DNA of 64,000 nucleotides from JBOFGK01 sp051649085 (GCA_051649085.1 JBOFGK010000052.1:1-64000); one strand, 5' to 3'. Positions 44,615-54,080 are shown, counted from the stretch's first letter. Numbers and translations: made by a program. The notes: generated by a model from the letters alone, not told the origin.

Positions 44615-45724
44615 ATGAAAATCGGAGTAGTTAAAGAAATTAAAGTTGGAGAAAATCGTGTTGGTATGACGCCAGAAAATGTTGCACGTTTAGTAAAACT
44701 CGGGAATGAACTAGTTGTTGAAGAAAATGCAGGAATTGGAAGTGGATTTAGTAATGAAGAATACATTGAAGCAGGTGCGACAATGGTTACACAAGCAGAA
44801 GCTTGGAATGTTGATATGGTTGTTAAAGTAAAAGAACCACAGGCAAGTGAGTATGGTTTTTTCAAAAAGGATTTAATTGTGTGGGGATTTTTGCACTTGG
44901 CAGCATCAGAGGCATGTGTTAAAGCAATGGTTGATGCAGGAACAACTGCAGTTGCCGGTGAAACAATTGTTGTAGATGGTGTGCTAAAATTATTGAAACC
45001 AATGAGTGCAATTGCTGGACGTAGAGCCGTTTTTATGGGAGCATACTATTTAGAAAAGCAACATGGTGGAGAAGGAATTTTAATTTCTGGAATTGACGGA
45101 ATTGAAGCTGGAACAGTAGTAATTTTCGGTGGAGGAAATGCTGCGATAAATAGTGTTGATATGGCATTGGGAATTGGTGCAAATGTTGTTGTATTAGAAC
45201 TAAATGAAGTAAGGTGTGCTGAACTAAGAGCAACATATGCTGGTAAAAATGTGGAAATTGTTGCATCGACAGAAGAAAATTTACGCAAATATATCCAAGT
45301 TGCTGATATCTTTATTTCAACAATCTTAATTCCGGGAGCTAAACCACCAAAATTAGTTAAAGAGGATATGGTTAAAACAATGAAAAAAGGAAGTGTATTA
45401 GTTGATATTTCAATTGATCAAGGTGGAACAGTTGAGACAATTGAACACTATACAACTCATGACAATCCAGTATTCGAAAAGCATGGAGTAATTCATTATG
45501 CTGTACCAAACATGCCTGGAGCAACACCTAGAACATCTACGATGGCATTAGCAAAAGATAATATTGAGTATTTAGAAGTTATTTCACAACATGGAATTGC
45601 TGGTGCAATGGACGTTTTAGACACACTTGCTTCAGGAGTGAATATTTATAAAGGTTTTGTTACATATAAAAATCTAGCAGAAACATTAGGGCTTGAATAT
45701 ACTGATTTAACAACAATAAAATAA
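44615..45724 (+). CDS. ald: Alanine dehydrogenase
   Basis: Converts L-alanine to pyruvate and ammonia with NAD. Seen: 369 residues; N-terminal MKIGVVKEIKVGENRVGMTPENV, substrate-contact VKVKEP, Rossmann loop VIFGGGNAAINSVDMALG, and NMPGATPRTSTMAL. AAGGAG precedes the ATG by 7 bp. First of an operon with a threonine/serine dehydratase-like gene and a permease. Confidence 0.95.
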   Translation: MKIGVVKEIKVGENRVGMTPENVARLVKLGNELVVEENAGIGSGFSNEEYIEAGATMVTQAEAWNVDMVVKVKEPQASEYGFFKKDLIVWGFLHLAASEACVKAMVDAGTTAVAGETIVVDGVLKLLKPMSAIAGRRAVFMGAYYLEKQHGGEGILISGIDGIEAGTVVIFGGGNAAINSVDMALGIGANVVVLELNEVRCAELRATYAGKNVEIVASTEENLRKYIQVADIFISTILIPGAKPPKLVKEDMVKTMKKGSVLVDISIDQGGTVETIEHYTTHDNPVFEKHGVIHYAVPNMPGATPRTSTMALAKDNIEYLEVISQHGIAGAMDVLDTLASGVNIYKGFVTYKNLAETLGLEYTDLTTIK

Positions 45725-45739
45725 TATATAGGAGATAAT

Positions 45740-46723
45740 ATGTTACCAATTTCTATTAATGATATTAAAGATGCACGCAAAAATTTAGAGGGAAACTCGA
45801 GAAAAACACCACTTGTAAAATCGTTTTTTCTATCTAATTTAAAGCAAGGGGAAATTTACATTAAACTTGAAAATATGCAATTAACAGGATCGTTTAAATT
45901 CCGTGGTGCGTTTAATAAAATATCTTCTTTAACAGCAGAAGAAAAAGCTAAAGGTGTCATTGCTTGTTCAGCTGGAAATCATGCCCAAGGAGTTGCCTTA
46001 ACAGCTAAATTATTAGGAATTCACGCGAAAATTGTAATGCCATCAAGTGCACCACAAGCAAAAGTTGATGCTACTCGTGGCTATGGAGCAGAAGTTATTT
46101 TAGCAGGTGAAACATTTGAAGATGCCAAAGCAAAAGCCGAAGAAATTTGTGCAACATCTGGAGAAATTTTTATTCATCCATATGATGATGAAAAAGTTAT
46201 GGCAGGTCAAGGAACTATTGGATTAGAAATTCTTGATGAGATGTTTGATGTTGATAACGTAATTGTTCCAATCGGTGGTGGAGGTTTAATTGCAGGGATC
46301 GCAATTGCTTTAAAAAGTTACAATCCAAATATTAAAATAATTGGAGTACAGGCTGAAAATGTCCATGGAATGAAGTCTAGTTTTGATGCTAATGAATTAA
46401 CATTCAATTATACAGCCCCAACGTTTGCTGATGGATGTGCAGTTGCACTTCCAGGCGAAAAAACATTTATGGTGACAAAAGAATTAGTTGATGAAATTGT
46501 CTTAGTAAATGAAGAAGAAATCAAACGTGCAATGAAGGATTCAATGCAAAGATGTAAACAAATTGTTGAAGGAAGTGGTGCACTTCCAACAGCTGCGATT
46601 ATTGCTAATAAAGTAGATAAATATTTAGTTGGTAAAAAAACAGTTGCACTAGTTTCAGGAGGGAATGTTTCTTTAACACGAGTTAGTGAAGTAGTTGATC
46701 ATTTCTTTGGAACTGAACTTTAG
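45740..46723 (+). CDS. PLP-dependent threonine (serine) ammonia-lyase
   Basis: Fold-type II PLP enzyme of 327 residues without the regulatory ACT domain of biosynthetic IlvA, hence catabolic (TdcB-like) or a serine racemase-like form. Seen: lysine in TGSFKFRGAFNKI, SAGNHAQGVAL, phosphate-binding GGGGLIAGIA, VSGGNVSLTR. GGAGAT before the ATG, 15 bp after ald. Yields 2-oxobutyrate or pyruvate plus ammonia. Confidence 0.88.
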   Translation: MLPISINDIKDARKNLEGNSRKTPLVKSFFLSNLKQGEIYIKLENMQLTGSFKFRGAFNKISSLTAEEKAKGVIACSAGNHAQGVALTAKLLGIHAKIVMPSSAPQAKVDATRGYGAEVILAGETFEDAKAKAEEICATSGEIFIHPYDDEKVMAGQGTIGLEILDEMFDVDNVIVPIGGGGLIAGIAIALKSYNPNIKIIGVQAENVHGMKSSFDANELTFNYTAPTFADGCAVALPGEKTFMVTKELVDEIVLVNEEEIKRAMKDSMQRCKQIVEGSGALPTAAIIANKVDKYLVGKKTVALVSGGNVSLTRVSEVVDHFFGTEL

Positions 46724-46869
46724 AAAATAATTATATAAAATTATTTCAGAACTTCAAAAAATATAAATTTTGAAAGTAGATTGTAATAGTAATTCAAAAT
46801 AAAGTATTGAACGAGAGGTAATATTGAAATACGTACTATCTCAACTGTTCTTAAAGAAATGAGGAACTT

Positions 46870-48249
46870 ATGAATAATAAACTTAGTAGAAATCAAGCTC
46901 TATTAACAGCAATTGGTTTTATGATTGGATCGGGTATTTTTTTCCGTGCAGATAATATTCTTGCTTCAACTCATGAAAGTATTTGGATTGCAACGATCGC
47001 TTGGCTAGCAATTGGTTCAACTCTGATTTTTGCCGGACTTAGTGTTGCGGCAATTGCATCAGAGACAGATACAGAAGGTGGTTTTATCGGTTATATTGAA
47101 GTTTTTTTCACGAAGTATTTTGGTGAAAGAGTAGGTAGACCACTTGCATTTATTATTGGATGGTATCAAATTGTTGTATATGCACCAATTTTAACTGCAA
47201 TTGTTGCGATTGTTTTTGCCGGATACTTCACGCAATTATTTGGAATGAAAGTTGGTGTACTTCCAACGCATTTAATTGCCCTGGTTATTTTAGTTTTCAT
47301 GTTTTTATGGAATGCAGCATCAACTAAAATAGCTGCACTTATCTCATCAACAGCAACAATTGTAAAATTAATTCCGTTAATCGTATTAGCAATTGCCGGA
47401 ATGATTTTTGGAAATCACGGAAGTTTTGTGCAACCAGCAGTATTTGCAAATGGTGATGCTTCGATGGGGGTATTGGCTCTTTTCTATGCACCAATGCTTT
47501 CAATGGCATTTGCATTTGATGGTTGGGTATCGGTTGGAAGTCTTTCAAGAGATATAGACAATCCAAAGAAAAATTTACCATTTGTCTTTACGTGGTCAGT
47601 TATAATAACAGTTATTGTCTACACAACTTATTTTGTTGGAGTGTCGTTATTGATGCCACCTTCAGAAATTATTGCGCAAGGAAATGATCATGTAGGAAGT
47701 GTTGCAAGTACATTATTTGGACCAATTGGTGAAAAATTTGTGTTAACAGCAGTAACAGTTTCAGTCTTAGGAACATGTAATTCGTTATTTATGGCTGGAA
47801 CACGCTATACTCAAAAATTAGCTAAAGCTGATCAGCTTAAGTTTTCAAATTTTTTAAAAGTTGATTCAAAAAATGCAACACCAAAGAATGCTTCAGTTAT
47901 GATGTTTAGTGTTACAATTATATACTTGCTTTTATTTATGGCTCAAGCAATATACATTACAGCAAATCCGAATGTTACAAACTTCTTTTCTAAAGTAGTT
48001 ATTGATGATATTCCACTAGCACTTAACTCGATGTTCTATTTATTAGTATTTTTCATTACCTATAAATTGTACAAAGAAGGTAAAGTTTCGAAATTTATAG
48101 GAATAGTAGCACCAGTAATTGCGGCTTTTGGTCAAATATTAATTATTATTTCGTTTTTTAGTGTAAATGGAGTTTATGCATGGGGATATTTATTGATTTC
48201 ATTTGCAATCATCGGATTAGGATTTTTAAACTTAAGAGCAAAAAAATAA
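46870..48249 (+). CDS. APC family amino acid permease
   Basis: 459 residues with about twelve hydrophobic segments; N-terminal GFMIGSGIFFRADNIL matches the APC substrate-binding loop, and the family proline/aromatic pattern VSVGSLSRDIDNPKKNLP is present, as in SteT/LAT-type serine-threonine exchangers. GAGGA before the ATG. The 146-bp gap after the dehydratase has a weak AT hairpin only. Context suggests uptake of alanine, serine or threonine for the upstream enzymes. Confidence 0.88.
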   Translation: MNNKLSRNQALLTAIGFMIGSGIFFRADNILASTHESIWIATIAWLAIGSTLIFAGLSVAAIASETDTEGGFIGYIEVFFTKYFGERVGRPLAFIIGWYQIVVYAPILTAIVAIVFAGYFTQLFGMKVGVLPTHLIALVILVFMFLWNAASTKIAALISSTATIVKLIPLIVLAIAGMIFGNHGSFVQPAVFANGDASMGVLALFYAPMLSMAFAFDGWVSVGSLSRDIDNPKKNLPFVFTWSVIITVIVYTTYFVGVSLLMPPSEIIAQGNDHVGSVASTLFGPIGEKFVLTAVTVSVLGTCNSLFMAGTRYTQKLAKADQLKFSNFLKVDSKNATPKNASVMMFSVTIIYLLLFMAQAIYITANPNVTNFFSKVVIDDIPLALNSMFYLLVFFITYKLYKEGKVSKFIGIVAPVIAAFGQILIIISFFSVNGVYAWGYLLISFAIIGLGFLNLRAKK

Positions 48250-48282
48250 AATTTGGAAAAATAAAATAGTTAAAATAAAATT

Positions 48283-48307
48283 CAGTTCATGTTTGAACTG
48301 TTTTTTT
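48283..48307 (+). terminator. Permease terminator
   Basis: CAGTTCA-TGTT-TGAACTG followed by seven Ts. Confidence 0.85.
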
Positions 48308-48406
48308 ATTATGAAAAAGGAATAAACTAACGATTGAAACATATTTCATTGTTTGAAATGAATATTTTTGCTGAATGTGCTAAAATCAGGGGGAAAGTGA
48401 GGAGAA

Positions 48407-49003
48407 ATGAATTATAAAGATCCATGGAGCAAAGTTTATTCAGTCAATGATTATTTGGTTGAAGAATTAATTTCAGCATTACAAAAAAGTATTCGTAAAG
48501 CAAAAACTGAGGATGCTTGTTTTTTTGCTTATGAAATGTATATAACAAGTCGAGAATTAGAAAATTTATTATGGCTTAGATTAACAACGATTGCAGTTGA
48601 AGACATCGGTTTTGGTAACTTAGATGCAATAGTTTATGTGAATAATTTAGATGAAGCACGAAAAAAATTTGAGTATCGCAGTGTTGATCGAAGTATGTTT
48701 TTCATACATGCTATTCGAATATTATGTGAATCAACGAAAGATCGATCAAGTGATATTTTGAAAAATATTGTTATAAAATCAGTTGCGATGGGTAAGCTTA
48801 AAGAAATTCCAGAATACGCATATGATAAACATACGGCTAAAGGTCGTTCAATGGGACGTGACTCAATGCATTTTTTAAATGTTGCAAGTCAAGTTATCCC
48901 TCAGTTAGAAGTTGATAACAATTATCGTGAGCAGTATGAAGAGATCTTAAAAGAGTACGATCGAGAAAACCTTAGTCCAACTCATTTTGATTTTGAGGTC
49001 TAA
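48407..49003 (+). CDS. RarA/MgsA C-terminal-domain-like protein
   Basis: 198 residues without an ATPase domain. The segment ACFFAYEMYITSRE, RLTTIAVEDIGFGN and the later HTAKGRSMGRDSMHF resemble the C-terminal part of RarA/MgsA AAA+ proteins. So it looks like a free-standing version of that domain; role unknown. GAGGAG precedes the ATG. It is 2 bp from a PTS EIIC gene and probably shares its transcript. Confidence 0.55.
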   Translation: MNYKDPWSKVYSVNDYLVEELISALQKSIRKAKTEDACFFAYEMYITSRELENLLWLRLTTIAVEDIGFGNLDAIVYVNNLDEARKKFEYRSVDRSMFFIHAIRILCESTKDRSSDILKNIVIKSVAMGKLKEIPEYAYDKHTAKGRSMGRDSMHFLNVASQVIPQLEVDNNYREQYEEILKEYDRENLSPTHFDFEV

Positions 49004-49005
49004 TT

Positions 49006-50283
49006 ATGAGAAAATATATGGATAAATTTCTAGAGTCAAAGCATTTAGAAGCATTGTCCCAAGGGATGATGCGTCAACTAGGGTTAATTGTCATTGGTTC
49101 GTTTTTTTTAATAATTGCAAATCCACCAATTAATCCAGAAGTAGTTGATTTTGAAACGGCAAATTTCTTTGTGAAGTTTTTATTAAAGTGGAAAGAGTGG
49201 GCAACAGCTAATTATCAAATTTTAACAATGCCATATAATTTTACAATGGGTTCATTAAGTTTGTTAACGGTAATTAATGTTGCATATTCTTTAGCAAAAA
49301 TGTACAAACAAAATGCAATGCTTATAGCAACAATGTCAGCTTCAATTTTTTTGATGACAAGTGTGATTCCATTAGAAGAGGGTTATAATTTACAGTATAT
49401 TTCTGCAGATGGAATGTTTTATGCAATAATAGTTGCTTACATTGTTGTAGACTTGGCTAAACTGTTGGATCATCCGCGTTTGAAAATAAAACTTGATAAA
49501 TCAGTTCCAACAGCTGTATGTGATTTTATGAATTCATTATTACCATTTGCAATAATAGTAATTTGCTTCTTTATACCGTATGCTATCATAATGAGTAAAA
49601 CTGGAAATGTATTACCACAGCAATTTTACCAAGTATTTGCCCCAAGCATTGATGCAGTAAGTGGACTTTGGGGATTTTTAATCATTTTAACGATTTCTAA
49701 TGTGCTATGGTTGTTTGGAATAAATGGTTTTTCTGTTGTCTTCCCAATTTTATTTACAACAACATTAACAGGAACACTTCAAAATGCTGAATTAATGGCA
49801 AATGGTTCTGATTTAACGAATCCAATGAATATTCAAATGATAAGAGTTGCTTTAATTGGTGGAAGTGGAAACACAATTGGTCTTGCAATCCATATGATGT
49901 TTTCTAAATCAAAGAAATTAAATGCTGTTGGAAAAGTAGGAATTATTCCTAGTATTTTTGGAATTAATGAGCCAATTATTTTTGGAGCACCGATAGTTTT
50001 AAATCCGTATTTAATCGCTCCATTTGTAATAACACCCATAATTTCAGTACTTTTATGTTATTTTGGACAGATTTCAGGTATTCTGACAATGTCGTATTTA
50101 GTTGATCCACCATTTATTCCATTTTTTGCTCAAAGCTATTTAAATTCATTGAGCATAATAAATGTTTTATTTGGATTTGTAATTGTTGGAATTTCCTACT
50201 TAATGTATTTGCCATTCTTTAAAAAATATGAAGCACAAGAAGTACTTCGAGAACAAGTAAATTTAGAAGAAATTAATAATTAA
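49006..50283 (+). CDS. PTS EIIC, lactose/cellobiose family
   Basis: Membrane channel of a sugar phosphotransferase permease. 425 residues, about ten hydrophobic segments; FGINEPIIFGAPIVLNP is the conserved substrate loop of this family. GAGG 8 bp before the ATG. No EIIA or EIIB gene is near, so it must use subunits from elsewhere. Its stop overlaps the end of the opposite RpiR gene by 4 bp. Confidence 0.9.
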   Translation: MRKYMDKFLESKHLEALSQGMMRQLGLIVIGSFFLIIANPPINPEVVDFETANFFVKFLLKWKEWATANYQILTMPYNFTMGSLSLLTVINVAYSLAKMYKQNAMLIATMSASIFLMTSVIPLEEGYNLQYISADGMFYAIIVAYIVVDLAKLLDHPRLKIKLDKSVPTAVCDFMNSLLPFAIIVICFFIPYAIIMSKTGNVLPQQFYQVFAPSIDAVSGLWGFLIILTISNVLWLFGINGFSVVFPILFTTTLTGTLQNAELMANGSDLTNPMNIQMIRVALIGGSGNTIGLAIHMMFSKSKKLNAVGKVGIIPSIFGINEPIIFGAPIVLNPYLIAPFVITPIISVLLCYFGQISGILTMSYLVDPPFIPFFAQSYLNSLSIINVLFGFVIVGISYLMYLPFFKKYEAQEVLREQVNLEEINN

Positions 50284-50951
50284 TGAAATTCTTGTTTAAG
50301 GATTTTGATTAGTTCATAAGTTGTTAATAGTAAATGAATTTGTTCATCGTGATTGAAAGAATGTTCATCAATCGTACAAATATTGTGACAAAGTGCAACT
50401 CGTGAATGTTTGTAGAGTGTTGAATTTGCTTTGGTGATTGCGAGGATTTTTCTTTGGTCGTAATCAGAGGAAAGAAGTGAGGAAATTGCTCTTGTTTCCC
50501 CAGAATTTGAGATTATTATGGAACAATCATGTTTAATCGCTTGTAAATCGTAACGATCAGTAATAATTCTAACATTATAATCAAGTCTTAATAATATATG
50601 ATATAAGTACTGGGCTGTTATATGACTTGAGCCAAAGCCAAAGATTAAAATTATATTTGCATGCTTAATTTGTTTTGCAAACAATAAATAATCATTCTCT
50701 AAATTTGGATGATTAAAATACTCAGAACTTTGAAAAGAATTATTATTGATAAAGTGTTTAAATTCTGAGAAGCCATCAAAGCCACATTTTTGAAAAAAAC
50801 GTGTGATTGAAGACATTGAGCAATTACATTTTTTAGCAATTATTTCAGCGCTAACACCGCATAGACTATAATCATTCGCATCTAAAAAATTATAAATATG
50901 GACTTCTGTTTTTGTGCATTTGTCTTTTGAAATGTATTTTGAAATTTCCAT
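50280..50951 (-). CDS. RpiR family regulator (HTH + SIS)
   Basis: 223 residues, shorter than the usual 270-290. N-terminal HTH_6 domain (AEIIAKKCNCSMSSITRFFQKCGFDGFSEF) and a SIS sugar-phosphate domain with FGFGSSHITAQYLYH and SNSGETRA. Probable regulator of the neighbouring PTS gene. Its ribosome site is a run of eight Gs (50954-50961) two bases from the ATG, unusual in this AT-rich DNA. Confidence 0.88.
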   Translation of the reverse strand: MEISKYISKDKCTKTEVHIYNFLDANDYSLCGVSAEIIAKKCNCSMSSITRFFQKCGFDGFSEFKHFINNNSFQSSEYFNHPNLENDYLLFAKQIKHANIILIFGFGSSHITAQYLYHILLRLDYNVRIITDRYDLQAIKHDCSIIISNSGETRAISSLLSSDYDQRKILAITKANSTLYKHSRVALCHNICTIDEHSFNHDEQIHLLLTTYELIKILKQEFH

Positions 50952-51006
50952 ATCCCCCCCCTTAAAACCAGTTATAAATATATTTACTATATTGTAGCAT
51001 AAAAAA

Positions 51007-51040
51007 ATCTTAAGTAATTAAATTACTTAAGATATATTTT
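51007..51040 (-). terminator. bipA terminator
   Basis: Twelve-bp arms ATCTTAAGTAAT/ATTACTTAAGAT around TAA; the minus strand continues into a T run. Confidence 0.8.
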
Positions 51041-51042
51041 TA

Positions 51043-52887
51043 TTAATTATTCTCTTTTGCTTCTTGATCAAGACGATATTTTTCTTCTTTTTTCGCAATT
51101 TTTCTTGCTTGGTCAGTTAAATATTTCTTTCTTAATCTAATTGCATCTGGAGTTACTTCAACTAATTCATCACTTTCGATAAATTCTAAAGCTTCTTCAA
51201 GTGATAAAATTTTTGGTGGTTTTAGTTTAATTGCATCATCTTTACCTGAAGAACGAACGTTAGTCATACTCTTGTTTTTACAAACATTAACAACTAAGTC
51301 GTTTTCACGTGCGTGAATCCCGACAACCATTCCTTCATATACTTTTTCTTGTGGATTGATGAATAAGATTCCTCTTTCACCACAGTTTGCAAGTGAATAT
51401 CCCATCGCTTCACCAGTATCATTACAAACAAGGACACCGTTTTTACGACCTGGGAAAAATCCTTTATCTTCACAGAATCCGTTATCAGAACGTGTCATTA
51501 TTCCTTCACCACGTGTTTCGTTAATAAATTGTTGACGATAACCGATTAATCCACGAGTTGGAACAGAAAACTCCATACGAACAAATCCTTCGTTCATTGT
51601 CATGTTTTCCATTTGTCCTTTTCGTAAGTTTAGCGCTTCGATTACAGCACCAGAATATGTCTCAGGTGTATCAACAATTACAAACTCTAATGGTTCAACT
51701 TTTTTTCCGTTTTCCATGTGGTAAATTACCTCAGGTTTAGAAACAGCAAGTTCATAACCTTCACGACGTAAGTTTTCTAATAAAATTGATAGGTGAAGTT
51801 CACCACGTCCTGAAACTTTAAATCCATCGGCTGCATTTTCTAAATCTTCAACACGAAGCCCTACATTTACCTCAAGTTCTCGTTCTAGACGTTCACGAAG
51901 TTGACGACTTGTAACGAATTTTCCACTTTGTCCAGTAAATGGTGAATCATTTACTAAGAAGTTCATTGAAAGTCTTGGTTCTTCAACAGTGATTGATTCC
52001 ATTGGTAAAATATGATCTGGATTACACAAAGTATCTCCAATTGAAATGTCAGCAATTCCACTGAAGACAACAATATCTCCAGAAAATGCTTCATTTACTT
52101 CCGTTCTTTGCATTCCAACATAATTGAATAATTTAACAACATTTGCATCTTTAGTATTTCCGTTTCCATCAACAACAGATATTCTTTGTCCTGCTTTTAA
52201 TTTACCTTGGAAAATACGACCAATACCTAAACGACCAATGTAATCATCATATGCTAATGAAGATACTTGCATTTGTAGTGGTTGATCTGAACTGTCAGGA
52301 TAAACATCACAGTGTTCAAGTAACGTTTCAAATAAATCAGTTAAATCAGTTTTTGGAACGTCGAATTCCTTTTGAACAATTCCTTCTCTAGCCGTTCCAT
52401 ATAAAATTGGAAAGTGAAGTTGTTCATCAGTTGCTCCTAAATCACAAAATAGATCGAAAACTTCATCGACTACTTCTTCTGCTCTTTGATCTGGTTTATC
52501 AATTTTATTTATTAATAGAATTGGATTTAGACCAAGTTCTAAAGATTTTTGTAAAACAAATCTTGTTTGTGGCATTGGTCCTTCAGAAGAATCAACAAGT
52601 AAGATTACTGTATCAACAGTTTTAATAATTCTTTCGACTTCACTTGAGAAGTCCGCATGGCCTGGTGTATCAACAATATTTATTTTTATATCTTTGTACA
52701 TGATTGAACAGTTTTTTGCGTAAATGGTAATTCCACGCTCACGTTCAATGTCATCTGAATCCATTACGCAGTCAACAACTTCTTCGTTAACTCTAAAAAC
52801 ACCAGATTGATTTAAAAAGGCATCAACTAATGTACTTTTCCCAGCATCTACGTGGGCAATTACTGCAATATTTAATATTTTGTTCAT
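51043..52887 (-). CDS. typA: Translational GTPase BipA/TypA
   Basis: Ribosome-binding GTPase active in stress and low temperature. 614 residues: G1 AHVDAGKSTLVDA, switch region RERGITI, DTPGHADFSSEVERI, NKIDKPDQR; domains II, III, V and the BipA-specific C-terminal part follow. GGAG lies 6 bp before the ATG. The 200 bp to its right (52900-53100) hold no gene I can support. Confidence 0.96.
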   Translation of the reverse strand: MNKILNIAVIAHVDAGKSTLVDAFLNQSGVFRVNEEVVDCVMDSDDIERERGITIYAKNCSIMYKDIKINIVDTPGHADFSSEVERIIKTVDTVILLVDSSEGPMPQTRFVLQKSLELGLNPILLINKIDKPDQRAEEVVDEVFDLFCDLGATDEQLHFPILYGTAREGIVQKEFDVPKTDLTDLFETLLEHCDVYPDSSDQPLQMQVSSLAYDDYIGRLGIGRIFQGKLKAGQRISVVDGNGNTKDANVVKLFNYVGMQRTEVNEAFSGDIVVFSGIADISIGDTLCNPDHILPMESITVEEPRLSMNFLVNDSPFTGQSGKFVTSRQLRERLERELEVNVGLRVEDLENAADGFKVSGRGELHLSILLENLRREGYELAVSKPEVIYHMENGKKVEPLEFVIVDTPETYSGAVIEALNLRKGQMENMTMNEGFVRMEFSVPTRGLIGYRQQFINETRGEGIMTRSDNGFCEDKGFFPGRKNGVLVCNDTGEAMGYSLANCGERGILFINPQEKVYEGMVVGIHARENDLVVNVCKNKSMTNVRSSGKDDAIKLKPPKILSLEEALEFIESDELVEVTPDAIRLRKKYLTDQARKIAKKEEKYRLDQEAKENN

Positions 52888-53121
52888 TTTACGCTCCCAA
52901 TTATAAATTTTATCATATTTTTGCCTAAATAGCTAGTGATTGGAAGAAAAAGCTTGAAAAAAGTAAAATTTACAGAAAAAAACACCTTTATCCCAATTTT
53001 TAACCATCTTCTCTCCAAATAGAACTTTGATAAGCAATTAAGCGCTAAATTAACTTGAGTTAAATTTATCTATTTTTTTGCACAAAAAGCAAGAGAAGAA
53101 TAATGTACACATAACAATCAT

Positions 53122-53287
53122 TTAACTACATATTAACTACACATTGAAAAGGTATAATGGATATGTAATCAAATGATTACACATAAAATAATAATAATAA
53201 ACTTAGATAATAATTTTCAAAATAATCCTTAAAAACTATTTTTCATAATCCCTTAGCCAAGTCACCCCTCGACTTGGCTATTTTTTT
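53122..53287 (+). ncRNA. csRNA-like small RNA gene, copy 1
   Basis: TTAACT at 53122 and 53133, then TTGAAA at 53144, all 11 bp apart, stand before TATAAT (53153-53158). The RNA (about 53163-53287) has a 5' hairpin TGTAATCA/TGATTACA, a single-stranded linker with AATCCTT (53224) and TTTTTCATAATCCCTT (53239-53254), and a terminator TAGCCAAGTC/GACTTGGCTA with C-rich loop ACCCCTC and seven Ts. The linker is complementary to AAGGGATTATGAAAAA, a ribosome site with start codon. This matches the layout of streptococcal csRNAs under CiaR. A 19-codon frame inside has no good ribosome site. Confidence 0.75.
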
Positions 53288-53357
53288 CAAATAAGCTTGT
53301 GAAAAATTGATAAATATGGTTTAATCACAAATAAAAAAATATACATACAACAACCAT

Positions 53358-53536
53358 TTAACTACACATTAACTACACATTAACTACACATTGAAAAGGT
53401 ATAATGGATATGTAATCAAATGGTTACATATAAAATAATAATAATAATAAACTTAGATAATAATTTTCAAAATAATCCTTAAAAACTATTTTTCATAATC
53501 CCTTAGCCAAGTCACCCCTCGACTTGGCTATTTTTT
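53358..53536 (+). ncRNA. csRNA-like small RNA gene, copy 2
   Basis: Near-identical copy with the fullest operator: TTAACT at 53358, 53369 and 53380, TTGAAA at 53391, TATAAT at 53400-53405. The 5' hairpin reads TGTAATCA/TGGTTACA, where a G-U pair keeps the stem. Terminator arms 53504-53513 and 53521-53530. Confidence 0.75.
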
Positions 53537-53607
53537 CAAATAAGCTTGTACAAAAAAACTAATAATAAGTTCTTGGATAAAATTAGAAATACACATACAA
53601 CAACCAT

Positions 53608-53775
53608 TTAACTACACATTAACTACAAATTGAATAGGTATAATGGATATGTAATCAGATGATTACACATAAAATAATAATAATAATAAACTTAGATAAT
53701 AATTTTCAAAATAATCCTTAAAAACTATTTTTCATAATCCCTTAGCCAAGTCACCCCTCGACTTGGCTATTTTTT
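53608..53775 (+). ncRNA. csRNA-like small RNA gene, copy 3
   Basis: TTAACT at 53608 and 53619, TTGAAT at 53630, TATAAT at 53639-53644; body and terminator (ending 53775) identical to the other copies except for the hairpin loop and the number of ATA triplets. Confidence 0.75.
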
Positions 53776-53980
53776 ATATTCAAAATTGGTTTTGAGATAA
53801 GGAAAATATGCTTACAAAATAGTGTGGATATTTACCACACAAATGAATATATAATCATGTATAAATCGTTATAAATAGGGCTTTCTGAGTAGGATTATAA
53901 TTGAAATGTGGATAAAATGTGAAGGTAATATTTGAAAAAAGGAGAAAAAATCTACCATATAATCATTGTTTCTTCACATC

Positions 53981-54080
53981 TTTAAGTTATAATTAACTTG
54001 TAATCAAATAAGAAGGTTACAGACCAATAAAACTAAAAATAATTTGATTTTTCAAACAATCCTTAAATTTAAGCATGATA
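53981..54080 (+). ncRNA. Degenerate fourth copy of the small RNA
   Basis: TATAAT (53988-53993), TGTAATC...GGTTACA hairpin with longer loop, and a downstream match TTTTTCAAACAATCCTTAAA are kept; the operator repeats, the start-codon complement and the own terminator are lost. It would read into the trkH terminator. Region 53776-53980 contains one small hairpin (53822-53840) and nothing else. Confidence 0.5.

Larger units (their letters stand above)
53101..53775 (+). repeat. Tandem repeat, three units of about 240 bp
   Basis: Three direct repeats (-10 boxes at 53153, 53400, 53639; periods 247 and 239 bp), nearly identical from the operator through the terminator and different in the spacers between. 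Confidence 0.92.

Noticed and set aside
53172..53231. 19-codon frame (MITHK...) inside each tandem small RNA
   Set aside because: Leader only about 8 nt without a real Shine-Dalgarno site, start codon inside the 5' hairpin, absent from the fourth copy. The ATA triplet variation is explained by slippage.
53822..53915. DnaA-box-like TGTGGATAT and TGTGGATAA
   Set aside because: About one exact match is expected by chance in 64 kb; no dnaA, dnaN or AT-rich unwinding element with a box cluster.
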